DNA of 64,000 bases from contig PTFA01000280.1 of assembly GCA_003342895.1 (NCBI GenBank), forward strand, positions 378,331 to 442,330. The letters are read 5' to 3'. This DNA comes from Casuarius casuarius. Lineage: Eukaryota; Chordata; Aves; Casuariiformes; Casuariidae. Shown in pieces: positions 39,021-53,214 of this stretch; within the stretch, counting starts at the first letter, position 1, and every line of letters begins with the position of its first letter. The notes under the pieces are model-generated. The model saw only the letters and a list, made by a program, of their open reading frames with translations. It was not told where the DNA came from and made no database searches. The position numbers and the translations under genes were made by a program.

Positions 39021-41945
39021 TCAGCCCATTTTTGTGAGCTTTAACACAGCAGACAGGCTCTGAGAGAGCAGATCTGAGGCACCTGAACCAACAATAAGTT
39101 GTCTTGGATAAATAAACTGTCTGTCTGTGGATGCAGCGCCGCCCCGTCGTACTCTAGGGCGGGATGCTCCTCTTGCTCCTGGGAGCAGTAAGCAAACCAC
39201 CACGGTTCAGTGAAACTGGATCACAACGAAGGAAGGAATAGAAAAGCTTCTACAACTTGCAAATTCAAACCCCTTTGCACATTTTGGATAGCCACAAGCA
39301 AGCAATATATTAAGATCAGAGTTTCAGTTCAAAACAACCNGGCATCAGTTCTGAGTCTCAGCAACGACCCGCCGTCCCCAGGGAGGTCACCGGTCCCGGG
39401 GCAGGTACATCTCCTCCCCTGACCTGGCGGGCAGGAGGAGGTAAAACTGACAGGTCCACACAAATCTCAGCAGAGATCCCAATTAAGAAGGATAAAACAC
39501 CATATGCCCTTCAACTAATTACCCAATGTTTATTTACTTTTGCTGAACATACACTGAAACTTTCATAGCAGAAGAATTAGAGCAGGAAAAGCGACCCCAG
39601 GAGCCAGCCCCTGACATTTCATGCAAAAGACACTTGACTCTCCAGCTGTCGCCAGTCAGGAGCCCATGAGATGCGGCTGAGCAGCTCCAACTCCCTCACA
39701 TAAAACGCAGCACGTCTGCTAACCAGTTTGGTGTTTACTGTATAACACAACNTGTCATTTCCAAAAATCTAGAAAATAAGTTAATGAGGAAGAAGAACAC
39801 AGACTGATTATTATGGGTATCCAAAAGCTATTTCTGAAGTTTTAACTAAACATAGGCCAACNCCGGATGGTACAATGAAAACTAACAGAAATCCTTTTAT
39901 TTTGCTAGCAAATGGCAATACTGCGAAGTCACAAATCGCTCCCCTTACAGGACATTGCAGAGACAGTTCTAGCTTTACAGACACCAACTCCAAGGCTTTG
40001 CCTTTGGACTGGCGCGTTAGTGCTGTGCTGTTTTTACTTTTTGCAGTACAGCTATTGCACCGGAGCCGCGTTCTGACCGCCGGCTTTGCACCAGTCTCCC
40101 TGCTGAACAGCAGCACTCCTTGATGTGAAAAGGGCTCTCCCTACTCCAGGGAGCTGCACTCGGCTTCCTGCTAGAGTTACGTGCCCNGGTGCACATGGCT
40201 GTGTATACCACGTACGATGATTTCGTTCATTTATCATCAAAGTATTGCAGGTAAGGTAAGTAAAACATATTGTTACCACAGAGATATTCAGCACATCAGC
40301 GGAACTTCATTTATTAATACCAACAAAGTATTTGAGTCATGGGTATAAATTCCTTGCTAATATAATGTATTACAGTAAATGGAGTTAAATCAGACATCAG
40401 TTTGGTTCTTGATTTGTTTTTTCCAAGTAAGGATCTATGGCAAAGAACATAGCTATTATTATACTTTAGGGGATTTCTTTGGTTCTGCGTCTCCATTCAT
40501 AGTATGGATATAATTTAGAGTCTACAATTTTTACACATTCAATCTGTCCAGAATACAGACAGCATAAATACAATTAAATAAAGCATGTACACTTTCTCCT
40601 GACTTGGAAATATGGGTCGCACTGCCTTTTGTCATGTGTTTATTCTACTCACAGCTTACTCCCTTACCCTCTGGTTATATCTTAAAAGGAAAAAGGATTA
40701 TTTGTGTTCATTGCCTATACGCAGATCAATTATTCCTGCACATTTGAACTAGTTTTGTTATCTCCATAATGTCCGTAAATAATATGAGTAACATAATATT
40801 ATGAAAATTTTTCAAAAAAATAAAGACTAGGTTTAGAAAAAGACCCATATATCCATTAAAAGAAGTGCTGAATTACTGCAGATCACTAAACTAGCAGTAC
40901 GAATATGTAGACTGCTAAATGGCAAACTGATCTGCCACGCAGAAAAAAATNAACGTTAATATGCCCCAAAGTAGTATATGACCATGTAGCTTTTTAAGTG
41001 AATTCAAATATTCATATACCCAGGAAAATTGTAAGCTCTGTTCGAGTGGTATTTATCTCGAGAAACAGAGTATTTTGATTAAAATGCAATCTTGGAAAGA
41101 AAAAATCCTTGATTCCCCCCACGAAAATGTAAGGAAGCTGTCAGCAATTAAGCAGAGCTAACGCTGTGCCGAGTCACCCTGACCTAAGCGAGGCTTCCAA
41201 GCTGACTTAAAAAGAAAAAAAGTAGTCGCAACTTTCAAGGGTGCACTTTTGCGCATGCAAAATACAAACACACTTATTTACTGGAAGATGCATAGCTCCC
41301 ATTAAGCAATTCTTTCATCTGTAGACGAATGAGCTGCTTTTTAGGCTACAGGGAAGAAATAAACACAAGCAGGGAGCAGAAAGTAGCTGTAAAGGCCGCT
41401 GCTGGCAATAACCCACACGGTAAGACCTGAACAACCGCCCTCTCTGCACTTCCCTGGAGACTTCTCAGGGAGTTCTGCCTTCAGCGAAAAGCTCTGGCTC
41501 ATATTTCCTAAAGGGAAGGATTCACTAGTTGTCCACGGAGCTATACCAAATAGCAAAATTTCCACGACTTTCAGAGTGTTTTCAACTGAGAGCTCAATGA
41601 GGTCCAGGAGAAATTTGGAGGGGGGAAAGAGTCTGGCTGCAGGGAGCTGCAGGTGAAAGTGATGAGTGGGTAAGAAAATGGCAGATTGAACATGAAGTTG
41701 ATAAATATGAAGTGACATGGCAAAAACAGCATTACACACACAGCAATGGAAACTGAGCTAGTTACCATCATTCAAGAGAAACAGGACTTTGCAAATGTCT
41801 GTTTAATGCTCTGTAGCATTCACAAGAATAACTAGAGTAATAGGAAAGAAATAAAGATCAAAAGAGAAGGTATTAAGTCATGTTATAAATCCATGAAACG
41901 CAGGTCCTGGTCCTATTCTCTCCCTATCTTCCTCTGCTTCCCCCC

Positions 41946-42380
41946 AGTCTTGAAAAGGTCATGGTGGAATTAGAAAAGATAAAGTTGGCAAAGAAAATAA
42001 ATATATAAAACAGCTACCACTCACATAACAAGAAAATAAATTACAACCTTTCAAGCCTGGGGAAAGTTTACTGAGAGGGATGCACAATGATGAGTGGCCT
42101 GGAGAAAGCAAACAGAGCACTTATCTCTTCTAATAAAAGAACTAAGGAACAGCAAGTGAATCTTGCAAGCTCAAAACACACAAAAAGAAGTTGTCCTCCC
42201 CGCAACACGCACTGAAGCTACGAACTCACTGCCACGGGATGCTGCAGGTTACAGAAGTTCAGCACATGTTCAAAAGGAACTGAACATGCTCCTGGAGGTA
42301 AAGTCCATCACGGGCTCTGAAGATACCACCCCACCATCTCAGTAACCCTATGGGCTACAGCTTCAGCTAGGAGAGATACC
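41946..42380 (+). mobile_element. Old CR1 LINE remnant, 3' region
   Basis: In sense orientation the segment follows the old CR1 3' region block by block. It runs CTTGAAAAGGTCATGGTGGA; then TGGCCTGGAGAAAGCAAACA; then AAAAGAACTAAGGAACAGCA; then CAAAAAGAAGTTGTCCTCCC; then GAACTCACTGCCACGGGATG; then TTCAAAAGGAACTGAACATG and CTGGAGGTAAAGTCCATCAC. The order and spacing match the family pattern I remember, at high divergence. The terminal GACCCAGTATGG block is not found at its end. Confidence 0.75.
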
Positions 42381-44437
42381 ACGAGCACTATGGCAAAGCC
42401 AGGAATATAATCTACCAATCAATCCAGTGTAATGGAATCAAAATCTATTTTGGCACCATACCAACAGTCCCACCTACCATGGTCCAGTTTGACCGCACCT
42501 TTGGAAAGCTCACCATCTGCCAAACCTTTGTTGTGTGAAGACTAAAAATCCCCCAACCAAACAGTCCTTCATTATCTGTAGGATTTCTTGCCTCATCACT
42601 TCATCAGTCTGACCAGCAACTTTTTCCCTGAGTGGAGACAGCAAGATCCAGCCAAGAATTTGCGTTTTTAACACCTGGACTGTGAGTAACATGAGTAGGG
42701 GAAGGTATAGTGGAAAACAAAAGGGAAAGCATTTTTTAAAGTCAGAAGATAAAAATTATGCTCTGATAAGTAAAAGAGATCAACCCTTTTTAGAAGAACA
42801 TACTAAACAAAGGAGTAAATACACTGTGGGTGAAGAATTTGCAAGAAGCAAGCCAACAGATAACTAAGATGTCAGAAGAAAAGACATTTTAAAGTTATGG
42901 AAAAAATGCAGATGGAAGAGATTGCAGGTGCCATCAGAGGAAAAGAGGGTAGAAAACAGAATGCAGAACAAAAGCATAGTGTATTTATTTACTATAGAGA
43001 AAAGTGAGTAAAAGGTGCTGAGGGAAAAACAATAAGGACTATGCTTATAGCAATATTTTTCAGATAAATGTTATTCTTCAGAGAATAAATCTCCTGAATA
43101 CCTTGCATGCCTCATTAGTACCAATAAATGCAAACACAATAGTAAGCAACGCAAATTAAGTATCATCAGTAAGTGCTAGCAGAGTCAGATGTTAATGACA
43201 TATTAGTATTGCAATTAGCTAATTGGATATTTACACTTGTTATCTATCATTCTATTTGGAAACAATACATAAATAGCTTTGAAACACAAGATTATCAGTA
43301 AAAGTCGCATCTGAAATGTAATGTTTTTAACTAAGAGTTTGCTGAGTTTCACCAAATTACACTAACATTTACCCTCTGCAGGGTTTGGAGCACCTCAGTA
43401 GATGCTTTGAAACACTTCCTATTGGTCTGTACATTGACACATCCATTCCTTCCATAGAGAGAAAAGTCGTCAGATTCTGTTCTGCCCAAATAAACTGCAA
43501 TCCCTAAGCGTCTTCCCTACAAGAGCCATGCTGGAATAGTCTTGTTCCTAGTGTTGGCCAGGTTTCTTTAGCGTGCTGAGCAGAGAGCTGCGAAGCTGAG
43601 ATTGATACACTCCAAGGTTAACAGTATCCAGATTCAGTGTTCTGGTTTTAACCCAGCTCTATCTAAATAGCCTTAGAGGAAATCTTGCATTGTTCCAAGA
43701 AACGAAGTCTCTTACAGTTGTTAGAAACTTCACGCACACACTGGACACTTCAGCTGTAAGTTTGTCTAGGTAGCCACAAACTACAAAGTTCACACTATAC
43801 TGAAAACTTTTAAAACTTGATACTACAAAATCAGTGATTCAAGTGAAACAGTACCCCAGGATAACCACAGCTATTAGAAAAATGACACTGATGTATTGCT
43901 AAATGAATTTATCTACCATGCTTTGATTAAGTCACCTCTTCTAATGAGCCTTAGCAGAACTTGAATTTATATTTATGATGCTCATTTTTTTTTGAAAAGT
44001 GCTTTGCAAGTAGCTGTTTAATAGGCATTTTTAATGCTTGCTGTTCTGCGCATCTACTGCCATCTGTAATTCAGATTAGTTATTCAGAAACACTCAAACA
44101 ATCATTGTTCTATTAGAAAAAAGATTCTTGAATGATGAACCCTTACTGAATGTATGGAAGCTGCCCTGAGGCTGAGGCTTACTTTTTCATTCTGTCTTAA
44201 CTAGTTAGCTGTCTGGTTAACAAACAAGGATAACACCCGATGCTTTAGGTGACAAGTCACATAACTCAATACGGAAATGAGAAGCAATTCATTAACTATC
44301 AGATGAAAAATCAGAAGAAAATACTTGGATAGGAGTCGGAATGGATTCACAAACAATTATTACTGAAAGAAGTGAACTTGCTGTGAGAAGTAATGCATCT
44401 ACTGCTAAATATGCAATATATAATACATATATATGCG

Positions 44438-44461
44438 CATGTACATATACATGTACATATA
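44438..44461. repeat. Two tandem copies of a 12-base palindromic unit
   Basis: CATGTACATATA occurs twice head to tail. The preceding 25 bases are also an alternating purine-pyrimidine AT-rich run. It is simple sequence with potential for unusual DNA conformations. Confidence 0.85.
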
Positions 44462-44664
44462 GACACAAACAGAGCCAGAGTGACTCAAAAACTCCTTTGA
44501 ACACCTGCCTGCTTGGTACATGATCTTGCATCTAATACGTATCTCAGATCTGATCCAGCAAGTCTTGGCTAATAAAACCAAGCAGGAATTGCATCTCTAG
44601 GACATTCATTCTCTGCCCTCTCTATTCAGATCAACACAACTATATAGAGAGAAAACAACATGAA

Positions 44665-45260
44665 CCTCCGGCCGGCCCAGTATCCCATCTCTGACGCCAA
44701 CGCTAGGAAGCTCAAGCAAACCTAGTCGCTTCCTGTTGCCCTCCTCTTCGAACTCCCCCAGCACCAGAATTGCAGGACGGATGTTAGGTGGCCTCTCCCT
44801 GTCCTGTCCAGTTAGCATCTGTTTAGGGACCTGCTGCCATGAATTTATCCAATCCCATTTTGAACCTGATGGTACTGTTTGCTCCCACAGCTGTCTGTGG
44901 CACAAATTTCTGGAAGTTCATTACCCATTGTGCAAAGACATATTTTATCTGTTTTAAACCAACCTACTAATTTCAGTAAGTGCCCTTAGCTCTCATACTG
45001 CAGAATTTTGATTTGTTCCACACACACTTAATCCACCACCTTCATGATTCTGTAAATCTCAATCCTTTCTCCCCTTCAAACTGAAGTCACAGCTATTTCA
45101 GTCACCTTGTACCTTGGCTAACTCCACTACATCCTTCTTGAGGATGCAGAGACATACAGTATTCAAGAAATGGGCACACTAAGTTTTTACACAGCAGAAA
45201 AACGATGTCCTCAATCTCGTTCTCAGGACCTTCTTGTTGATGCTCAACACAATGCAGATG
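44665..45260 (-). mobile_element. Old CR1 LINE remnant, antisense on plus strand
   Basis: Read on the plus strand it is the antisense of an old CR1 3' region: GGCCCAGTATCCCATCTCTG near the 3' end of the element, then GAATTTATCCAATCCCATTT, CTGTCTGTGGCACAAATTTC, TCATGATTCTGTAAATCTCA, CCTTCAAACTGAAG, ACAGTATTCAAGAAATGGGC and CAGGACCTTCTTGTTGATGC. About 600 bases are collinear with the family pattern I remember. No reverse-transcriptase ORF survives. Confidence 0.8.
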
Positions 45261-48200
45261 CTTGAAAATTAGAAACAAAGTGTTCTGTGAAACTCCAACT
45301 TGTATATCATATTACAGCAGGTATGGGTATGCAATCCAGCCCTCCAGGACACAGATGAAATGCAGACATCTGGGACTAAAATACGCCTTTCATTTACATT
45401 TTCCCCAACAACTGAAACAGATTGATTAAGGAAAAAGTATATTAAAAGCTACCAGTACGGAATTTCTTCGAGTCAGCTAAGCACAGTGAATGGCTAAACA
45501 TACTGTCCAATGTACAAGATACATTAATGCAGACNTGTATTATCTTCCCACACCTATTCCAGTTAGAGAGCCCAGATTCACAAGCAGAAACAGTATTTAA
45601 CAGCTTCCCTTCCCTGCCCCTTTCNCTCACAGTATATCCCATTATAAGAGCGACTGAACTGCTTGTACAGGCACTGCTGAGCGGGCAGCCTATAACCTCA
45701 GGAATTTCTCTGTCACCTCAGTTAGTGCTGGCTTTAGCATGATAGAGATGACAGCTCACCAAATGGGTTCAGCCACTGCGGAGCGAGCCCCTGCCCACCC
45801 TCAGCGAGAGCAGAGAAACCCCCTGGCCATGGGAAGAGCACCCACCCGTCTGCTCCCCGGCCACAGAGGAGCATCCAGCCCTCGCTGGTGTCACTGGTCA
45901 CCACTCAGGTGACAGCAACAGCTTCTAATCACAAAGCACTTAAAACCTGACAAGGCATGAAAACAGCCCCATTAAGATCAGTAGGTCCATTCATGGTTAA
46001 TTCAACATATTTTGACGACTCAGGTTTGAAGGACTTCATCTGGAGACCCTGACAGAACGAAACACCTACCAACTTCAGTCCAGTGGGCAACTATTCTGCC
46101 TGGGGGCTAGATGACTGGGCTTTAAATAAATCCCAGTCATAATAAATTAAATAAAAACATTCTCAGAGGCCTGAATGGGACATATTGCAGTGTATTTGCC
46201 CTATTCTTAGTCTTTCCCTAGGCATCCAATACTCACCCAAAATAGACTTTTTAAACTTTTACTAATATTGACTATGATTTTATATATACATTATATATAA
46301 ACTGCTTTCAGCAATATCCTCAGCACCCCTGTGAGGCCTTTTGCTGTTGATGGACCACACAGTTGCACTTGAAAGAAGTAATATGATGATATAATTTGAT
46401 GCTATAGTTATAAAGAAAGATGAGGCTTTTGAGGTTTTGCCTATCCTTCTGTTAAGCATTAAGTATTTTATTGTCCTTATCATCTCAAACCTATATATCC
46501 TAAAACTGGTTACCAAGATGTCTCTATTAGGAGACTGATTACCACTGCTTAACGTTAAAACAAAACAGAGTTACAATTGCAACTTATTAACAGACAGTCA
46601 GTGCTCATGGCAATCCCTACACTCAGGTCTAACATAAGTGTCCTACAGCTACATACTCCCCCTTCCCTCTGCACAACGTAAGTCAACAGAAAGGTCAGAG
46701 TAAGCCTGTGAAGTTCAAAGCATGGTAATATGTGACTCTCAGGATCATCGTTCTTTGGCTCCTCCAGCCCTAGGACTGTTCTGCAGGGAAATCAAGTCGA
46801 CTCTTTCCACTAGTGTGAGCCCAGAATGATAACTGCCATTTCTCCCTCTTTCCCATACTTGCCCAGATTGAAGGGTTTTACAGCCTCTGCTTTTAATTGC
46901 CTGTTAAATCTCTGTTGAGAGAGGGAAAAGACTCTTCTTGAAGCCGTTGTGGCTGATGCCTGGTAGGTTACATTTCCCTTATCGCACTGCCACCAATGAC
47001 ATTTACAATAGCGATCTCCCCAGCAGCTGTGGAATGTAGTAAATGAGAAATAAGAAACAGAGAGGTTAAAGAATTTTTCCTGGTAACAGATAAAGTGGAT
47101 GTGAATGCTCTGAGTAAGACTGCAACTAAAAATCTTACCTATGTATTTCTTCTGCCATAATAAATTTTTTTAAATCCTATCCAACTAACATACTTTTGTT
47201 TTGTAACTTCTTTTCAGGACTATGCCAGTAAAACTAAAAGAGCATTTACTTCAGTAGAGCTAAAGGTTCTTCTTTTCCATGCTTCTCTGATCTCGAGTTT
47301 AAATGTATTATGCAAAAAAAAGTTGTACCTTACTGATGCCTCATTTGGGGACAGCTGTCATTACCATGGCTTAGGATGCAATAGAGAATTTCTTACTTTA
47401 GAAAGATTACCAGTGTTGTTTTATTAGAAAAAGGTTCCTAACTCACATAACTGAGTCAACTGTTTACACGTTTTAATTTCACTGGTTTTGAAACCACTTA
47501 TTTCCAACCTTTTGAAAAAACTGAAAACAACTGTTTTTAGAGCACTGTGTTCTTTTCTGTTTATAGTAGCCAAACCTAAGCATTTTACAGAGCACTGACC
47601 ACCTTACCACAGTTATGCAGGGGCCAGCCTCACCGGTGGTCCTGGGGGCACCAGTGAGCTTTTTATATTTTCAGAAGTGGTAATACTGACAGCAGTCTTT
47701 CCATCTACTTCTAAGCAGCTCTAGTCAGTGGATGCACATATTCTGTCGGCATTCATCGTATTAAACAACTGGCAGGTACATCTAAAACATTTCTATAACC
47801 AGTACAGTGACTCTACGTAAAATATTGAAGTTCAGCGAAACTGCTGGGAATTTGCCATACTCTGTCCTTTTTAAGAAAGCCTGAATTAAAGGTGTGCCCC
47901 CATTACCAGTCAGCCCATTAAATTAAGTTACTGACATTCAGGAACGAGAGCAGGCATTAGCATCCCCCTGGTCCAGACTGCCAGTTCTCCCTGGCTTTGG
48001 AGCCAATTCTTACTGGATGTATCCTGTCCCCATGAAGGATGCCAGATGCTACGTGCTCTGTTAGCAGAGTGCTTTACACTAATCAACAAACAATTTTGGT
48101 CTTCCTGACACACAGGTGAGTTAATGAAGACATTTTAAAGAAGCAATTGATTATCATCACTATGAAAAAACAGGGGGTAACATTCAGTGAATAAATTTCT

Positions 48201-48300
48201 TTAGGAAAAATAAATATAAATATTACACTTATCAGCTACATGAACTATTTTCTAGCAAGATGTTAGCTGACCACTTCAGGCAGATCACAATACCACATAA

Positions 48301-48445
48301 GTTGGGGCTGAAAGGACATCAGGAAGGCATTTAGTGCACTCTGCCCCTAAGCAAGAAAAAAATAGACCTAGGTATTTGCTAGCAGATACCCATCTTTCTT
48401 ACAAGTGTTCAGTGATAGAGAGCACAATATCCCCAAGAAGACCGA
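48301..48445 (-). mobile_element. Old CR1 3' fragment, antisense on plus strand
   Basis: GGGGCTGAAAGGACATCAGG, then TTAGTGCACTCTGCCCCTAA and GTGTTCAGTGATAGAGAGCA follow the antisense CR1 3' pattern (tagged gene-flank form GGAAGGGACCTCA, TAGTCCAACCCCCTGC, TCCAATGATGGAGATTCCAC). It is short and diverged. Confidence 0.55.
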
Positions 48446-50420
48446 AACAAAAATAAGCTAAAACCAAAATATCCTTATATACTCAGGTACAGTAAAAGAT
48501 GTGGCATCCACTGTACTGGAACAGTGCCTGAAGGCTTCCACATGGCAGAAACATCAAGCATGCAGGAGAGCCAGGAAGCAAAAACATACAAAACATCTAT
48601 TTTCTGCAGCTAATTGCTCATTTATTTAAATATGCACAGTTACTTAATAAACTTGCTTCAGTAGTTACCTAACTGCTTTTCTAAATACATGATAAATTCA
48701 AGGATTTCATATGAATGTATTCATGTAGTTTAAAAGAATATTAGCATGGTCTGCAATGACAAAATCGTGCACATCTTTTAGTACAGCAAGACTGTATATG
48801 GCGATTACTCACTCCAGTTCTATCACTTTTTTTTTTTTTTCATTCAGTTATTATATTAAGTTTCAACCAAATAGTGAGCTCTGAAGGCAATGTCCTCCCA
48901 AGCACCTACACAGCACCCAGCAGGACAAAATGCCACCTGCTTAACATACCTTTAGGTGCAACTGCAACAAACATCTCTGTGTGTATTTGCACCTATCAAT
49001 GTAGTATTTGCACGCAGTTTGTGCAGAAACTGTTAAAATAAATCTGGATGATGCACAGGGCCTGAGCACACAGAACTCACATCCACCTATGGGAAACAAA
49101 GGTGCTCAGGAATCAGGAACTTTTGCACCAGCCTGAGAAGCACCCAGATCAGCCACTGATGCCATTCTGCAGATTCTGTGGAAAAATGAGTATCTGTGTA
49201 AAGCAGGAATTAAACTCATTTTTGTTCATTTTCATACTGTGCCTCATTTTTATATTGTTTTGCCTCTGTGAATTTGAATCTACAATCACAGAATTTCATT
49301 ATTACTCAGGGAAAGACACAATATTTACGTGGAAATCTGAAGTCCTTAATCTCTTAGCCAACTGACATACAAACCAATGTCTAGAAAACTAGTAATCTTG
49401 TTCACTCTTTCGGTTGCCAATTGAATTGATGCCTTCCAGAGATGGCACATTTAAAAGTCTATACATGTGATGCTCTTCACTCTACAACAATGTTAACACA
49501 TTGTTTGTTATTTATAGTTATTTGCTAAGAGACTACAATATGCCAAACTGTTTACAAAAGCAGGGGGGAAAAAAAAAAGTTTCCAAATTGAAAAGCAAAA
49601 ATTACCATCTAGTTCAAGCAGCAAAAAAAGAAAGATTAAAAAGTAGTTTTGAAAGTGAGATTTGATGGAACTGGAGAGAAGCTAAAATGCTGAACAGTAA
49701 TTCCATAAATAATTCAGCAACAGCTAAGTGAAAATAATCTGAGTACAGTGAGCTAGATTGGATGGGAGGGAAAAAACCTAATTATAAAATACTTTGCAAC
49801 AACATTGTGGTACAAGGCTTGGGTTAACAATTACACTGACATGCACCACAAATTATGAAAGGCCATTAATTAGACTATGCTTCATAGGACCATTTTACAC
49901 TTCTACATAACCAGTAAGGAATTATGAATATCTGAGAACCTCAGCATATTACTATTTCCAGTTTAGGTTTAAAAATTACAGAATTTTAGGTATCAATAGA
50001 TATGAACATACTATTACATGTCTCATTTTATACTGTGCAATATTCTATCACTTCCTGAATAAAAATACTAAGCACGAACAAACCATACAAAACAGTCAAT
50101 CTGCATTTTCTATTAAAAAAAACATATTACAGATAAAGTTACACTGATACATTCAGAATAACTGGGATTGTTTTTNTGTCCCGTCTGGTTTGGCAGGTAA
50201 GGGAACTCTGCAAAAAGGGAATCCAGAAGAAGTGTGATGAGTTTAGTTCCAAGGAGTTTTTCTCCTCCTTTTGGAATGTGAAGTAAGTTTCATAATAATC
50301 CTCAAACTTTTAGTCCAGCTTTATCGACAGAAGTAGCACCAAATAGGCAGATTATCACGATAATAAAGAAAGAATTTCAAGTCGGTGTTTAAGTTTTCAG
50401 CTGAACTTTAAAAACAGCTA

Positions 50421-50435
50421 CTCTCTCTCTCTCTC
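50421..50435. repeat. Short CT microsatellite
   Basis: Seven CT dinucleotides plus one C in a pyrimidine-rich context. Confidence 0.9.
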
Positions 50436-53180
50436 CTCCCTTCAAAACATACAGAATGTTTTTACTTCAGGAACTCATTAAAAATGAAGATCACGTCCGT
50501 AGCAGGAGGGAAGGAGGAAAAACCATCAGACACAAGAACACTGTTGTATATTGGCATTTGGATTTAGAAATATAATCCACTGGAAACCAAAGACACAGTG
50601 ATACGCTATGATCTGACTCTGTGGGATATAATCCATTGCATTCCTATCACACAGCTGTATGGGAGATACCATCCTTCTCAGAAGAAAAGTGAAGAACATG
50701 GTGTTATTGGGATACAACAGGAAGGGTAATAGGAGAAAGGAAAAGCATAAAAAAGGGAAATGCTACCTCACACTATTTTCTATAGTATGGATCTTTCAGA
50801 AACCTCAAGGTATTTTCTTTCAAGTGGCATTTAAAAACTGTTTCGCAGTGCCTGCTCTTTACGTTAAGGCTTGTGATTTCGAAGTCAATTCTTAGGTCAT
50901 AAAAATAACAGACTTCAGCAGAACCGCTGACATCAGCTGAGGATCTCAAACTATATAAAATAAACTCTTCTGTGCCTTAAATGCTTTTCACTGGTTTTGA
51001 AGTCTAAAAACGTCATATTGCCTTATTCTGTGCATTCAATTTACAGATGACTGACAAGCTAAACACCATACATAGTAATATAAAAGCCTTCCTTTCCAAA
51101 GCCAACTGTAAAAGTGCAAAGGCCAGAGTAAAAAGCAGAATCTGTCAAAAGCTAAGCTCTTCCATGATAACATTTTCTTATATTTGTTCAGGGGTAATAT
51201 TTGCTACCAGGTAAAAACTAAGTTGATGGCAAGGTTAAGCACGTTTTTCTGGTTCACTCATCAAGAGCATTAAAAATAAGCATGTTTTCCTTCAGGAACG
51301 TTTTTTTATCAGACGTAAAAATGGCAGGTTCATTTCAGTTTTGCCCGTGGTGCCCATGGTATTTGCAAAGCAGAGGCAACACCTTGACTACAGGCTGGTA
51401 AGCTGGCCGGTATCAGAAGACAAGCTCTGCGAACGTGGTAAGCGCTGGCTTACCAGTGGGAGGTGCAGGAATCCTAGATGATATCAGGAAAGGGTCGGGT
51501 GCCTCTGCCACAAACTCTCGTCCCCTACACAGCCTAACTCCACAGAGGACTGCACCGTGGGGAGGGGGAGTCTCAGCATGACAGGCAATGGAAAGAAAGC
51601 CCAAAACAGTTCATTAGACACTAGCCAACTTCCGTGGGAGGGAAGGCAGCACGCGTATTTAGTACTGATCCTGAGACGACTCTCCGTCAGCCCAAGTCAC
51701 GGGAGAAGCCTCTCCCCCAGGTATAATCTCACCTTGCATCCCACGGCAGAGTCACCTGTACCGTGATTCACGCCCGCGACGCAGAGCCTGCAGGNTGCTT
51801 CTCTGTCCCGCTCAGCTTCAGTCTACTGGCGGGGAGCAGAATAAGCAGACGTTACAGGGCTGGGAGTCAGGGAGGGCAGAAGCTTGACGTTTCTGTGGGC
51901 ACGTTTTAGAGAGGAGCAGAAGGGGAGGAGAGACCAGCTTGCTACCTGGAAGTCCTCAGATCTTCACGCACTAAGCCAGATTCCTGGGAGTGTAAACGCA
52001 GACCTTCAAAGGACGAGAGACCTAGGTCTGCCCTGCCTGCAGAGCCATCATCACTAAGAGCTCAAACTGAAGAAAGAAACCCGTCCTGATAGAGATGGCT
52101 GAGACAGACGGAAAGCAGCCACTTCCGAAAGAACCTCTCTCACTCATTCACTATTGAAGGCACTTAGAAAACTAAACCACTAAAGTCAGGTGAAACTCAA
52201 CCAACCCTTAATTAAATGTATTTTAAAGCAGTACAGCCCCATAAACCATTCGGTGCAGGCTACAATTTTGCCTTGCTTCCTGGCCCTGCTTTTTTCCCCC
52301 ATAGCAAACGGGGTGAAAAAACAGAAAGTTGTCTCTTCACTTGAAGGTCCTCCTCTAGACCCCTCCTCTGAGAAGCCCATGGTTGACACATCTTATTGAC
52401 CCTAGAAGGAATTAGATTTAAAGCTTTTTTTATGCTTTGCAATTTTCTATTGATAAGCCCCATCTACCAAAAACTTTCCCAAAGACCAAGGAGGGAGGAA
52501 AAAAAAAAATAAAAGCTTGGTCAAGCTACTTATAAGACTCAAGTATATTCTCCAGTTGAGAAAATTCTTCCAAAAATCAGTGACAAATGTAGTTTTTTCT
52601 AACACTATAGCAGGATGCTCCANGATGGAATAGCTGCACTGAAAAGCAGATCCTGTAATTTTCAATACAAGTTACAAACACCCACCATGAAATTTTTCTG
52701 TTTCCAAACATGAACATATTCTAGCTTGTGGCAGCACATAGCAAATGAAACTTCGGGAAACTTGCTGCTTTATGGAGAGAAAAATTGAACTACAGTAGAA
52801 AAAAAGTTTTGAAAGTAATTTCTGAGAATAAATTCTTGCCATATCATTATAAAGTTTTCAGCTTTTCTAGGTGTAATATGAATAGAGTATCAGTACATGA
52901 TAGGAGATGGACAATTAGTGAGCTGAATTACGCTCTGTGGATTAACATCAACTTGTATATGAAGGATGCGATTGGATTCCACAGCAATTCCAATTTCTGA
53001 GACTCTCCCACCAAAAAAATATATGAAACAACCAAGAATCAAGTTAAAGAAAATATCAGTTGACCAGTCATATTTCATTTGATTATTCCTAGAAACAGTC
53101 AATGGGTAAAAAGGGTATGTGACTACCAATAGTAGGAAAGGGTATCATCTTCTTGCTTATGTTTTTCAGGCTATAATATG

Positions 53181-53214
53181 CTCCAGGAAATATCTATCTT
53201 AATATTTCCTGGAG
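53181..53214. repeat. Perfect 13-bp inverted repeat with 8-base loop
   Basis: CTCCAGGAAATAT (53181-53193) is followed after 8 bases by its exact reverse complement ATATTTCCTGGAG (53202-53214). Each arm contains TTCC/GGAA in a TTCCTGGAG context. The stem stops exactly at both ends. It could be the remnant of a small inverted-repeat element, a hairpin in an intronic RNA, or chance. No target-site duplication was evident by eye. Confidence 0.9.
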
